The notes under the pieces: generated by a model | What the model saw: only the letters and a program-made list of their open reading frames with translations | Told to the model about the DNA's origin: nothing | Database searches by the model: none | Program-made: the position numbers and the translations under genes | Part shown: piece by piece, positions 25,181 through 33,029 of the stretch | Numbering within the stretch: the stretch's first letter is position 1 | Layout of the letters: every line of letters begins with the position of its first letter | DNA from: Actinoallomurus iriomotensis | GTDB lineage: Bacteria; Actinomycetota; Actinomycetes; Streptosporangiales; Streptosporangiaceae | DNA length: 64,000 nucleotides | Assembly (NCBI RefSeq): GCF_030269445.1 | Contig: NZ_BSTJ01000014.1 | Span: forward strand, 124,001-188,000 | Direction of reading: 5' to 3'

Positions 25181-28100
25181 TCATCCGATGACGGCGGGTG
25201 AGCCGCCCTCGTCGGTGCCCCAGACGTCCTCCTCCTCGGGCACCCATGACTCGCGCTCCCGCTCGCCGCTCTCGGTCCGCTCGCGTTCGGCGTCTCCCGC
25301 GTACGGGTCGTAGCCCGCGGCGGTGGGCGTGCGCCGGCCCGCCGCGGTCTCGGTCTCGTAGGCGGCCGGGCGGCGGCTCCGCCGGCCGAGGGAACCGCCC
25401 TCGGCGGTGACGATGTCGTCGTCGTCGTAGACCTGGCGGACGCGCTCGCCGGAGCCCTGCTTGTCGGCTCCCCCCATGCCGCCCATGCCACCCATCCCGC
25501 CCATCGGCATCCCGCCCATGGGCGTGCCGCCCGTCATCGGCGTGCCGGCCGGCGGCATCCCACCGGTCGTGCTCCCGTCGATGCGGGTACCCAGCGGCAG
25601 GTAGTTCCCGGACTGGCTGACGGAGCTGCCGGGCACCAGCTGCTGGGCCGTCGGCAGGGAGCCCGCGGAGCCCAGCGTCCCGTCGTACGGCACCACGTCG
25701 TGCAGCTCGGGCTCGTAGGACGAATTGAGGTTCGGCGTTGAGACGTGCGGCAGTGTGGCCCCGTTGCCCAGCGGCGTGGTGATGGTCTTCCCGTCCGGCT
25801 CGTGCGTGGTGGCCATTCCCGTCTGCGGGTTGACCGTGGTGACGCTGCCGTCCGGGAAGTGAGTCGTGAGGGTCCCGTCGTTGTTGACCGTCGTCGAGCT
25901 GCCGTCGGGGTTCGTGAAGGAGTGCCCGGGGCTCAGGTGCTCGGTCGTGACGCTGCCGTCCGGGAGGGTCGTCGTCTCCTGTCCCGTGTGCGGGTTGATC
26001 GTCGTCGAGCTGCCGTTGCTGTAGTCGGTGGTGACGGTTCCGTCGGGGTTGAGATGGGTCTGGCTGCCGACCTGCCCGCCGTTGTAGGCGTTCTCCAGTT
26101 GGTGCTGGAACTGGTCCTGCTGCTGCTGGAGCTGCTGAAGGTGCTGCAACTGCTGCTGTTGGTGCTGCTGCTCGGGGGTCCCGCCGCCCGGCAACTGCTG
26201 GTACTGCTGGTGGAGCAGCTTCTGCTGCTGGTCGTACTGCTGCTGGGCCTGCTTCTGCTGCAGGTCGGCCTGCTGCTGGGCCTGCTTCTGCTGCTGGTCG
26301 GCCTGTTGCTGGGCCTGCTTCTGCTGCTGGTCGTACTGCTGCTGGGCCTTGTTCTCCTGCTCCTTCTGGAGCTTCTCCTGCCGCGCGACCTCGTCCTGCT
26401 GGTCCTTGCGCTGCTGCTCGTACTGCTGCTTGGCCTGCTCTTCCTGCTTCTTCTGGTAGTCGGCCTGGGTCTGCTGCTGCTCCTTGTACTGCTGCTGGGC
26501 CAGCTCCTCCTGCTTCTTCTGCTGCTCCTCCTGCTTCTTCTGCTGCTCCTCCTGCTTGGCCTCCTGCTCCTTCTGCAGCTTCTCCTGCTTGGCCTCCTGC
26601 TCCTTCTGGAGCTGCTCCTGCTTCTGCTGCGCCTCCTCCTGCTTCTTCTCCTGCTCCTTCTGGAGCTGCTCCTGCTTCTTCTCCTGCTCCTCCTGCTTCT
26701 TCTCCTGTTGCTTCTGCATGGCCGTCTGCATGGCCATCTGCTGCTGGTACTGCTGCTCGGCCTTCTGCTCCTGCTCCTTCTGGAGCTCCTCCTGCTTCTT
26801 CTCCTGCTCCGCCTGCTTGGCCTCCTGCTCCTTCTGGAGCTGCTCCTGCTTGGCCTCCTGTTCCTTCTGCAGCTGCTCCTGCTTGGCCTCCTGCTCCTTC
26901 TGGAGCTGCTCCTGTTTGGCCTGCTGCTCCTTCTGTTCCTTCTCCTGCTCCTCGCGCTCCTTCTCGGCCTTGTCCTCCATCTCCTTCTGGTGCGCGAGGT
27001 CGTCGGCCCGCTGCTTGTCGGCCTTGTCCTCCATCTCCTTCTGATGCGCCGCCGCGGCAGCCGCGTCGGCCGCCGCCTTGTCCTCCATCTCCTTCTGGTG
27101 CGCGAGGTCCTCGGCCCGCTGCTTGTCGGCCTTGTCCTCCATCTCCTTCTCGTGCGCCGCCGCGTCGGCCGCCGCCTTGTCGGCCTTGTCCTGCTCCGCC
27201 GCCGCCTTGTCCGCCTGGTAGTCGGACTGGAGGTTGACACTCTGGGTCGTCAGCTTCTGCAGGGTCTTGCTGAGGTCGACCCAGGCGTTGTTGACCGCGT
27301 CGAGCGCCTTGCTGCCGGCCGTACCGAGCTGGTCGACCACGGACTGCTGCCAGCGGCTGACCGCCTCGTCGCCGATGGCCTTCCAGGTGCTCATGTCGTT
27401 CAGGTCGCCGTAGCTGCCGCCGTTCTTCTTGTTGGCGCTGGTACGGAAACCCTCGCTGGCCACCTCGTTCGACCACGTGGTGACGTACTCGGAGACGTAC
27501 GGCACGGCGCGGACCTTGACGAGGTTGTTGTCCCAGATGTCGTCGGTGACCTCGAGCAGGATGTCGTGCAGCCACCGCAGCGGGTTGCCGGTGTAGAGCG
27601 CCCAGGTGCTCCAGGTCGAGTGCAGGTTGGTGATGGCGTTGGAGACGCCCTGCTTCGCCCGGCGCAGGTCGTCACCGGCCTTGGAGAAGATGAACTCCAG
27701 CGGGAGCGTGTCCGAGTAGTTCTGGTACGTCACGCCGAGCTGGTGGATGATGTCCCAGAAGACACCGGCGGCCTGTCCCCGCCACGCCGCGTCCTCCGCG
27801 CCGAGCTGGTCCTCCCAGGTCTGGATCGTGGCGCGGGAGAGATAGAAGAACCGCGCCGCCCGGTCGAACGCCTCGGCGGCCCGCTCGAACCCGGTCAGGT
27901 CGACGGCGTTCGCGTCATCGACGTGGATGTCGTTCCAGGAGAAACCCCAGGTGGAGTACGGGTCGTTCATCAACGCCTCAAGCGCGACGCCACCGCCGTA
28001 GCTGTAGCTGGCGAGCGGCCCGGAGTCCCACCCCTTGAAGCCGTCGGGCATGAGGTGGCTGCCGTGCTCGGTGAACTGGCCGCCGTGGGTCACGCCGCCG

Positions 28101-28465
28101 GCCGGAACGTCGTGGCCCGTGGTGCCCAGCAGAGTGATCCGCGCCTTGCGCATGTTCACCGTCGAGCCGACACTCGTCGGTCCGTTGAAGAACGGCACGA
28201 CGAAGTCGGTGTTCTCGATGCGCCAGCCGGAGTTCTCCGTCCGCCAGTTCATGGCGTTGATGGCGCTCAGCTCGGCCAGGTCCGGCTCGACGTCCCAGTC
28301 GCTGATCTCGAGCTTCATCAGCGGGATGTCGTCGTTGCCGTACAGCTTGTCCTTGAAGATCGTGCCGCGCGGGGGCAGCTTGTAGCCGGTGAGCAGGTTG
28401 ACGGCCTCGGCCCACTTGTCGTTCGCCGAATAGGCCGGCGCCTTGTCGTCGGTGCTGTCCGCCAT
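25181..28465 (-). CDS. AAWKG-type large T7SS substrate with giant Q/K/E coiled coil
   Basis: 1094 residues. Residues 1-390 form a mixed domain beginning MADSTDDKAPAYSANDKWAE and containing LLTGYKLPPRG and the AAWRGQAAGVF turn (WXG-like, resembling the AAWKG family). Residues about 412-792 are a coiled coil built from Q/K/E-rich heptad-like units such as QLQKEQEAKQE. Residues about 800-900 hold Thr/Asp/Gly repeats (PDGSVTT, NPDGTVTT). The tail has Met/Gly repeats (PMGGMGGMGGMGG) and an acidic end. There is no signal peptide, so export by the adjacent T7SS is inferred. It lies 50 bp after the 155-aa gene in the same operon. A structural or surface-filament role is possible but not shown. Confidence 0.8.
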   Translation of the reverse strand: MADSTDDKAPAYSANDKWAEAVNLLTGYKLPPRGTIFKDKLYGNDDIPLMKLEISDWDVEPDLAELSAINAMNWRTENSGWRIENTDFVVPFFNGPTSVGSTVNMRKARITLLGTTGHDVPAGGVTHGGQFTEHGSHLMPDGFKGWDSGPLASYSYGGGVALEALMNDPYSTWGFSWNDIHVDDANAVDLTGFERAAEAFDRAARFFYLSRATIQTWEDQLGAEDAAWRGQAAGVFWDIIHQLGVTYQNYSDTLPLEFIFSKAGDDLRRAKQGVSNAITNLHSTWSTWALYTGNPLRWLHDILLEVTDDIWDNNLVKVRAVPYVSEYVTTWSNEVASEGFRTSANKKNGGSYGDLNDMSTWKAIGDEAVSRWQQSVVDQLGTAGSKALDAVNNAWVDLSKTLQKLTTQSVNLQSDYQADKAAAEQDKADKAAADAAAHEKEMEDKADKQRAEDLAHQKEMEDKAAADAAAAAAHQKEMEDKADKQRADDLAHQKEMEDKAEKEREEQEKEQKEQQAKQEQLQKEQEAKQEQLQKEQEAKQEQLQKEQEAKQAEQEKKQEELQKEQEQKAEQQYQQQMAMQTAMQKQQEKKQEEQEKKQEQLQKEQEKKQEEAQQKQEQLQKEQEAKQEKLQKEQEAKQEEQQKKQEEQQKKQEELAQQQYKEQQQTQADYQKKQEEQAKQQYEQQRKDQQDEVARQEKLQKEQENKAQQQYDQQQKQAQQQADQQQKQAQQQADLQQKQAQQQYDQQQKLLHQQYQQLPGGGTPEQQHQQQQLQHLQQLQQQQDQFQHQLENAYNGGQVGSQTHLNPDGTVTTDYSNGSSTTINPHTGQETTTLPDGSVTTEHLSPGHSFTNPDGSSTTVNNDGTLTTHFPDGSVTTVNPQTGMATTHEPDGKTITTPLGNGATLPHVSTPNLNSSYEPELHDVVPYDGTLGSAGSLPTAQQLVPGSSVSQSGNYLPLGTRIDGSTTGGMPPAGTPMTGGTPMGGMPMGGMGGMGGMGGADKQGSGERVRQVYDDDDIVTAEGGSLGRRSRRPAAYETETAAGRRTPTAAGYDPYAGDAERERTESGERERESWVPEEEDVWGTDEGGSPAVIG

Positions 28466-28515
28466 GGTCCGCTCTCCGGTGGAAGATTTACGTGGGCCGG
28501 GATGTCAGCCGGCGC

Positions 28516-28983
28516 TCAGGTCTGCTGAGAACCGCCGGTCCCCTGGAAGTCGCCGGGCACGGTGCCCAGACCGTCCAGGAAGATCTTTCCGTCGATCTTC
28601 ACCAGGTTGTCGTGCTGGCCGTCCATCAGCTTGCTGATCGTGGTGTTCAGGTTCGTGTGCAGGTCCTTGAACAGCTTGATCTGCTTGACGTAGACATCCG
28701 AGATCGACTGCGCGGTGTCGGTGATGGCCGCGACGACCGCCTTGCCGTGGGTACGCGTGTCGTCGGTCGCCATCTGGCCGATCGACAGCGGATGCTGGAT
28801 CTTGAAGATCTCCGGCTCGCCCTCGGTGATCTTGCCCTTTCCGAGGAGGCTGTCCATCGTCACCCCCTCGTCGCTGTCCTGATTCGCGATCTTGTCGAGG
28901 GAGTCCGAGAAGGGGACGATCTGGTCGTCGACGAAGCTCTTCAGGCCCGCCTTGTCCAAAGTCAGTTTCGGCTTGTCGGCCAC
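28516..28983 (-). CDS. T7SS-associated helical protein (WXG100-like size class)
   Basis: 155 residues starting at GTG 28983 (MADKPKLTLDKAGLKSFV), with AGGAG 9 bases upstream. The protein is helical: an N-terminal LDKAGLKSFVDDQIVPFSDSL region, a middle stretch with IQHPLSIGQMATDDTRTHGK, and a C-terminal helix with VKQIKLFKDLHTNLNTTISKL. There is no Cys and no transmembrane segment. Size, composition and position between the WXG100 pair and the AAWKG gene suggest a secreted or substrate-binding partner. I do not recognise a specific named family. Confidence 0.75.
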   Translation of the reverse strand: MADKPKLTLDKAGLKSFVDDQIVPFSDSLDKIANQDSDEGVTMDSLLGKGKITEGEPEIFKIQHPLSIGQMATDDTRTHGKAVVAAITDTAQSISDVYVKQIKLFKDLHTNLNTTISKLMDGQHDNLVKIDGKIFLDGLGTVPGDFQGTGGSQQT

Positions 28984-29069
28984 TGCTCACCTCTCCTGAG
29001 TGCGTGGGATGTCAGGCCGTCCGCGTCGCCTCCGGCCGCCCGTGACCACGAGCGGCCGGAGACGGACGA

Positions 29070-29393
29070 TCAACCGCCGATGCGTACCTCGGACCACATC
29101 TGGCTGAGGTTGTTCTCGTTGTACTTGTAGCTGCCGGAGATCTCGTCCAGAAGCTGGGAGTGCTGGGTGAGCATGTTCTCCATCGCCTTGATGGCGTTGT
29201 CCCACGCGGTCTGCTTCTGGGTGTAGGTGTCCTTGTCGTCACCGATCCAGCTCTTCTTGAGCTCGGAGAGCTCCATCTCCATGTTGGAGATCGTCTGCGC
29301 GATGGCCTTGGTCTGGGAGACCAGGTCGTCGGCGGCGTTGCTCATGTGGGAGTAGTCGACGTAGATGTAACCGTCGGTGAAGTCCTCGCTCAT
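29070..29393 (-). CDS. WXG100-family protein (EsxA/EsxB-like)
   Basis: 107 residues beginning MSEDFTDGYIYVDYSHMSNA. Two helices flank the turn SWIGDDKDTYTQKQ, where WIG stands for WXG. Near the C-terminus SYKYNENNL supplies a YxxxE motif, the form of the general T7SS export signal. WXG100 proteins pair as antiparallel heterodimers, and the adjacent gene at 29436-29777 is the obvious partner. Both lie between eccB and the larger substrates, so this is probably the core secreted pair. Confidence 0.9.
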   Translation of the reverse strand: MSEDFTDGYIYVDYSHMSNAADDLVSQTKAIAQTISNMEMELSELKKSWIGDDKDTYTQKQTAWDNAIKAMENMLTQHSQLLDEISGSYKYNENNLSQMWSEVRIGG

Positions 29394-29435
29394 CGATGTC
29401 CTCGTTTCTCGTCCGCGGGAGGGAGGGGAACGTGC

Positions 29436-29777
29436 TCAGCCGTGCAGGGCGTCGAAGACGGACTGCGACTGGTTGTACGCCTGGTTGATCGACTCGTTGC
29501 TCGACCCCTGCTGCTGGTGCTGGGAGGTCAGGGTGGTGTTGAGCTTGTCGACCATGTCCCGCAGGTTGCCGAGGATGACGTCACACTGCTGTTCCCAGTT
29601 GTTGACGAGCTCACCGAATTTCCCGCCGTCCGAGCCCTTGTAGCCCGAGGCGAGGTTGTAGCGCGTCGACTCGACGTCCTGCCGGATCTTCGTGATGCCG
29701 GTGAACGCCTGTTCGAGGGCGTTGATGCCGTTCTTGGTCGCCGATACTTGCGACTGTTGCATTCCGTTGGCTGCCAC
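29436..29777 (-). CDS. WXG100-like protein, partner of the adjacent Esx protein
   Basis: 113 residues beginning MAANGMQQSQVSATKNGINA. The helix-turn-helix plan of WXG100 is present, but the turn reads SGYKGSDGGKF, so Trp is replaced (Y-K-G). The second helix is LVNNWEQQCDVILGNLRDMV. The C-terminus is Gln/Ser/Asn-rich (QSQSVFDALHG). It lies 42 bp upstream of the other WXG100 gene and about 108 bp after eccB. Heterodimer formation and secretion are inferred from the family. Confidence 0.85.
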   Translation of the reverse strand: MAANGMQQSQVSATKNGINALEQAFTGITKIRQDVESTRYNLASGYKGSDGGKFGELVNNWEQQCDVILGNLRDMVDKLNTTLTSQHQQQGSSNESINQAYNQSQSVFDALHG

Positions 29778-29885
29778 CGTCCGCCTTCCTCTCTGGTTCG
29801 GTGCACGGGATCGGGGGCAGGATGGGAAGCGCCCGTCGAGCCGGCGCGTCCGCCATCCGCATCATCGCCCCATGCCCTCTTCTCC

Positions 29886-31373
29886 TTATCGGGTGCGACT
29901 TGTCGTGGACTTGTCACCGCCTTGCCCGGCGCCTCCGCACGGCTCCGTCGGCGTCGGGGTGGAGCCCGAAGCGGCGGCGGCCGCACTCAGGTCCGGGCCG
30001 GCCGGCATCATCGCGAGCAGCGGTGACGGCAGCGCCACCGCCTCTCCGATCGAGTAGCCGAGCGCCGTGAGATCGGCACTGGTCGGCACGCGGTACTTGG
30101 TGCCGGTGTCGGTCACGAGGTAGACGGTGGCGCCGCCCGTGCCGCCGTCGGCCGCCAGCGCCCGTACGAGAACCCCGCCGCCCGGCGGAGTGGTGATGCG
30201 GTCCACGGGAACACATGCGGCGGAGGTCGCCGCCTGGGCGACCATGCCGAGCGTGCCCGGATCCGCCAGCACCACGCTCACCCGGGGACCCGCGTCGCCC
30301 GGCGCGACCCGTACGCACGCGGCCTGGGAGATGCCGCGGCTCACGAGCCGGGGTGGCGTCTCGGGCAGCGTGCCCGGGGACGACGTCTGGTCCGCCGGGG
30401 CGAGGTGCGCGTTCAGCACGTCGGGCGACAACGAGGCCGCGGTCGCGCTCCGGTTCGCGTACGCCAGGCGGCGGACGTCCGGGTCGCCCATCAGCAGGTC
30501 GGCGACGGTGACGCTGATCTCGGCCAGGCCGTTCTGGCGGAGCTGGTAGTAGCGCGGCTCGGAGCCGATCACACCGACCCGGAAGACCTGGCCGACACGG
30601 GTCGCGTGCCCGTCGAGGGCCGGTCCGGCGGTGCCCATGCCGGGCACGGCGGGCGCGGTCAGGTCGGGTCCGGCCGGCAGCGCGTCGAGGAACGCCGCCG
30701 AGACCGGAGACGGGGGCCGCCCCGCGTAGCCGAGCGCGGACATCGCACCGCTCTTCTGGTCGATCCGCAGCCGGCTGCCCTGCCACACGAGGTACACGGC
30801 GGAGTCGGGCCCGGTGACGAGCATCCCCTCGCCCGCCGTCAGTGGATCGTCGCCCGTGGTGCTCGCGCCCACGGCGAGCGTCGTCGAGGTGGCGGCGGGC
30901 CCGGTGTCCCCGGCGCTGGAGCACACCGCCCAGGGGTCCTGGTCGAGGTCCGCCGGCGCCGGCAGCGAGTCGGGCGCCCCGACGATGCCGACCGGCTGCC
31001 CGTGCGGCGCGCCGTCCAGCGACTTCGTCCGCACCTTGTGCGTCGTCATCTTGGTGCCGCCGATCAGGCGCGCCGACGCGTAGTTGCGGACCGGCCGCAG
31101 CCGGCCGTCCACATACAGGTAGGCGGCGCCGGTGTCCTGGTCGACGATCAGGCTCTGCGGATCGCGCCAGGTGTTCGACCGGCCCGGGGAGATCAGCCCC
31201 CAGACGAACGCCGCGGCGCACAGCAGCAGCGCGACGACGATCCCGGCGACCGCGCCGCGGTTCGTCCGGCCCTGCGGGCTCTCCGGCGCGTCCGGGTCGG
31301 CCCGCAGCATCCCGGAGGTGATCCGGCCCATGACGAACAGGTGGGCCTGGACCTGGTCACGGCGTGACTGCAT
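29886..31373 (-). CDS. eccB: EccB, T7SS membrane complex component
   Basis: 495 residues. The short cytosolic N-terminus (MQSRRDQVQAHLFVMGRITS) is characteristic of EccB. A single membrane segment follows at about residues 44-63 (AVAGIVVALLLCAAAFVWGL), then an extracytoplasmic domain with the repeat-type strands of the family (GAAYLYVDGRLRPVRNYASA, SVVLADPGTLG). The C-terminal tail is Pro/Thr-rich (SGSTPTPTEPC). EccB is an essential part of the ESX core complex with EccC, EccD and usually EccE. It lies 30 bp downstream of eccD. Confidence 0.93.
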   Translation of the reverse strand: MQSRRDQVQAHLFVMGRITSGMLRADPDAPESPQGRTNRGAVAGIVVALLLCAAAFVWGLISPGRSNTWRDPQSLIVDQDTGAAYLYVDGRLRPVRNYASARLIGGTKMTTHKVRTKSLDGAPHGQPVGIVGAPDSLPAPADLDQDPWAVCSSAGDTGPAATSTTLAVGASTTGDDPLTAGEGMLVTGPDSAVYLVWQGSRLRIDQKSGAMSALGYAGRPPSPVSAAFLDALPAGPDLTAPAVPGMGTAGPALDGHATRVGQVFRVGVIGSEPRYYQLRQNGLAEISVTVADLLMGDPDVRRLAYANRSATAASLSPDVLNAHLAPADQTSSPGTLPETPPRLVSRGISQAACVRVAPGDAGPRVSVVLADPGTLGMVAQAATSAACVPVDRITTPPGGGVLVRALAADGGTGGATVYLVTDTGTKYRVPTSADLTALGYSIGEAVALPSPLLAMMPAGPDLSAAAAASGSTPTPTEPCGGAGQGGDKSTTSRTR

Positions 31374-31403
31374 CGTCTTCCGCCCGTCCTCTCCTGTCCC
31401 GGA

Positions 31404-32801
31404 TCAGCCGATCGCCCGCAACTCGCTGTACACGCCGAGGACCCACAGGGCCAGTGGCAGCAGACTGACCGCCACCAGGCTGTGCAGGATCTCCGCGGCC
31501 CGGCCCCAGTACGGCACGAGCCGGCGGCCCGGCACGACCCAGCCGGAGATGAGAAGCGCGGCGGCGGCCGACGCCACCCCGACCGCCGGCAGCGTACGGC
31601 CGCCCGGATCGACCCCGGCGACGTGGACGGCGATCATCATGGCGGCGCCCCAGACGCCCGGCGCGACCAGGGACAGGCGCTGCCAGACGTTGCCCAGTCC
31701 CCGGCTGTGCAACACCAGGAGCAGGGACAGCGCGAAGGCCATCATCAGCTGGCTGAGCCGGTGGTTGTGGGCCAGCGCCGTCAGGCAGAGGGCGGAGGTC
31801 AGGCCGACCGTCGCGTACATGGCGGTCATCCAGGTGTCGGCGATGACCGCGCGAGCGGCCACGGCCGACGGCGAGCGCGGTTCGATGCCCTCCTGGAGCT
31901 GCTCGGCGTTGGTCGGCAGCGGCGGCGTCCGCAGCCCCGACAGCCGGAACGACAGCGACGGTACGAACGCGCCGAAGATGACCGCCACGAGGGCCACGAT
32001 GCTCGCCGCGTGCTCGGGCGGCATGTCCGCGACCATCAGCAGGACGCCGCCGAGCGCGCCCGCGAGCGCGAACACGGTCGCGCCGACGAAGAGTGCCGTG
32101 TAGGCCGCCACCACGGCGAGCGCGAGCACCGAGGCGCCCGCCTCCGCCGCGGACGCGGCCAGCAGCCGGGCGCCGAGCGTCTGATAGTGGTCCGGGCCGC
32201 TCAGCGAGCCGCCGGGCAGCAGCCAGCCGGCCAGCACGAGGTACGGGCCGACCATCGCGCCCAAGAGCGCGGCCGCGGCCGCGTCGCCCACGGCGCGGCT
32301 CGCCGCGGCGGCGCCGGCCAGCAGCAGCAACGCGAACGCGCCCGCCGTGATCTCGCGCTGCACGGCCGAACCGCCCGGCAGCGCGATGATGACGAGCGCG
32401 CCGATGAGGGCCACCAGCGTCAGCCCGCGCAGCAGCCGCCGGCTCGCCTGCGGGCTCCAGCCGTGCGGGCTCTCCTTCATCGTGGTCGAGATGCCGTCGA
32501 CGATGTCGTCCAGCCGTACCTCGGGCAGCGCCTCGGTACGGGGCCGCAAGTAGACCGTGTCGCCGTCGCGCAGCCCGAGCGACTCGAGCGTGGCCTCCTG
32601 GTCGAGCGGGGCCTCACCCAGCCGCTGGAGCACCCAGCCCTCGTGTTCGAGGCCCGCCTCGCCGAGGTCGTCTCCGCCGTACCCGAGCACGGCCGGAAGC
32701 AGGTCGGCGACCGGGACGTCGGCGGGTACGGCGAGGTCGATGGCCTTCGAGGGCGCGCGTACCGTCAGCCGGCACAGCCCCGCCGCCGTGCCACCGCTCA
32801 T
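31404..32801 (-). CDS. eccD: EccD, T7SS polytopic membrane protein
   Basis: 465 residues starting at ATG 32801, with AAGGAGG five bases upstream. Residues about 8-90 form the ubiquitin-like (YukD) domain: LCRLTVRAPSKAIDLAVPAD, then LESLGLRDGDTVYLRPR. A linker follows, then about eleven hydrophobic segments from residue about 125 to the end (LTLVALIGALVIIALPGG and others). This is the standard EccD plan; two copies form the membrane vestibule around EccC in ESX complexes. It is the first gene of the leftward operon and is divergent from eccC. Confidence 0.93.
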   Translation of the reverse strand: MSGGTAAGLCRLTVRAPSKAIDLAVPADVPVADLLPAVLGYGGDDLGEAGLEHEGWVLQRLGEAPLDQEATLESLGLRDGDTVYLRPRTEALPEVRLDDIVDGISTTMKESPHGWSPQASRRLLRGLTLVALIGALVIIALPGGSAVQREITAGAFALLLLAGAAAASRAVGDAAAAALLGAMVGPYLVLAGWLLPGGSLSGPDHYQTLGARLLAASAAEAGASVLALAVVAAYTALFVGATVFALAGALGGVLLMVADMPPEHAASIVALVAVIFGAFVPSLSFRLSGLRTPPLPTNAEQLQEGIEPRSPSAVAARAVIADTWMTAMYATVGLTSALCLTALAHNHRLSQLMMAFALSLLLVLHSRGLGNVWQRLSLVAPGVWGAAMMIAVHVAGVDPGGRTLPAVGVASAAAALLISGWVVPGRRLVPYWGRAAEILHSLVAVSLLPLALWVLGVYSELRAIG

Positions 32802-33029
32802 GGGGCCCTCCTTCTGCGATTAAGGCATGTTCTGTTGTTCTCGTCAGTGCTCTCCGGTTAGGCATACGTAAGCGAAGAGCACCCGGTTCATCCGTGTTCT
32901 AACGATCCGGTCGATGGCTGGTCACTGTACGATGCCTGGCAACGAGTCCGCTCGCTTCTCCTCGGCCGCTCTCCGCACACCGCCGACCCATCGCCGCGTG
33001 CCGTGCCGCACACGCCCAGGAGGCCCCCG
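32802..33029. promoter_or_regulatory. Divergent promoter region between eccD and eccC
   Basis: The 228 bp between the two divergent T7SS transcription units must hold both promoters. The stretch at about 32820-32880 is less GC-rich than its surroundings and contains TTAGGCATACGTAAGC. I could not assign -35/-10 elements with confidence. Confidence 0.45.

Noticed and set aside
26090-27230. Possible CRISPR or microsatellite-like repeat array
   Set aside because: The repetitive DNA is imperfect, in frame and encodes Q/K/E heptads. There are no spacers or fixed-length repeats.
25745-28528. Plus-strand frame rich in Leu/Val (LLLLLL runs), apparently membrane protein
   Set aside because: The Leu runs are the antisense of the CTG/CAG/AAG-type codons of the Q/K/E coil. 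The AAWKG protein on the minus strand is the real gene.
33003-33029. GTG start for eccC at 33003
   Set aside because: The AGGAGG site at 33018-33023 lies downstream of it and fits the TTG at 33030 with a 6-base spacer.
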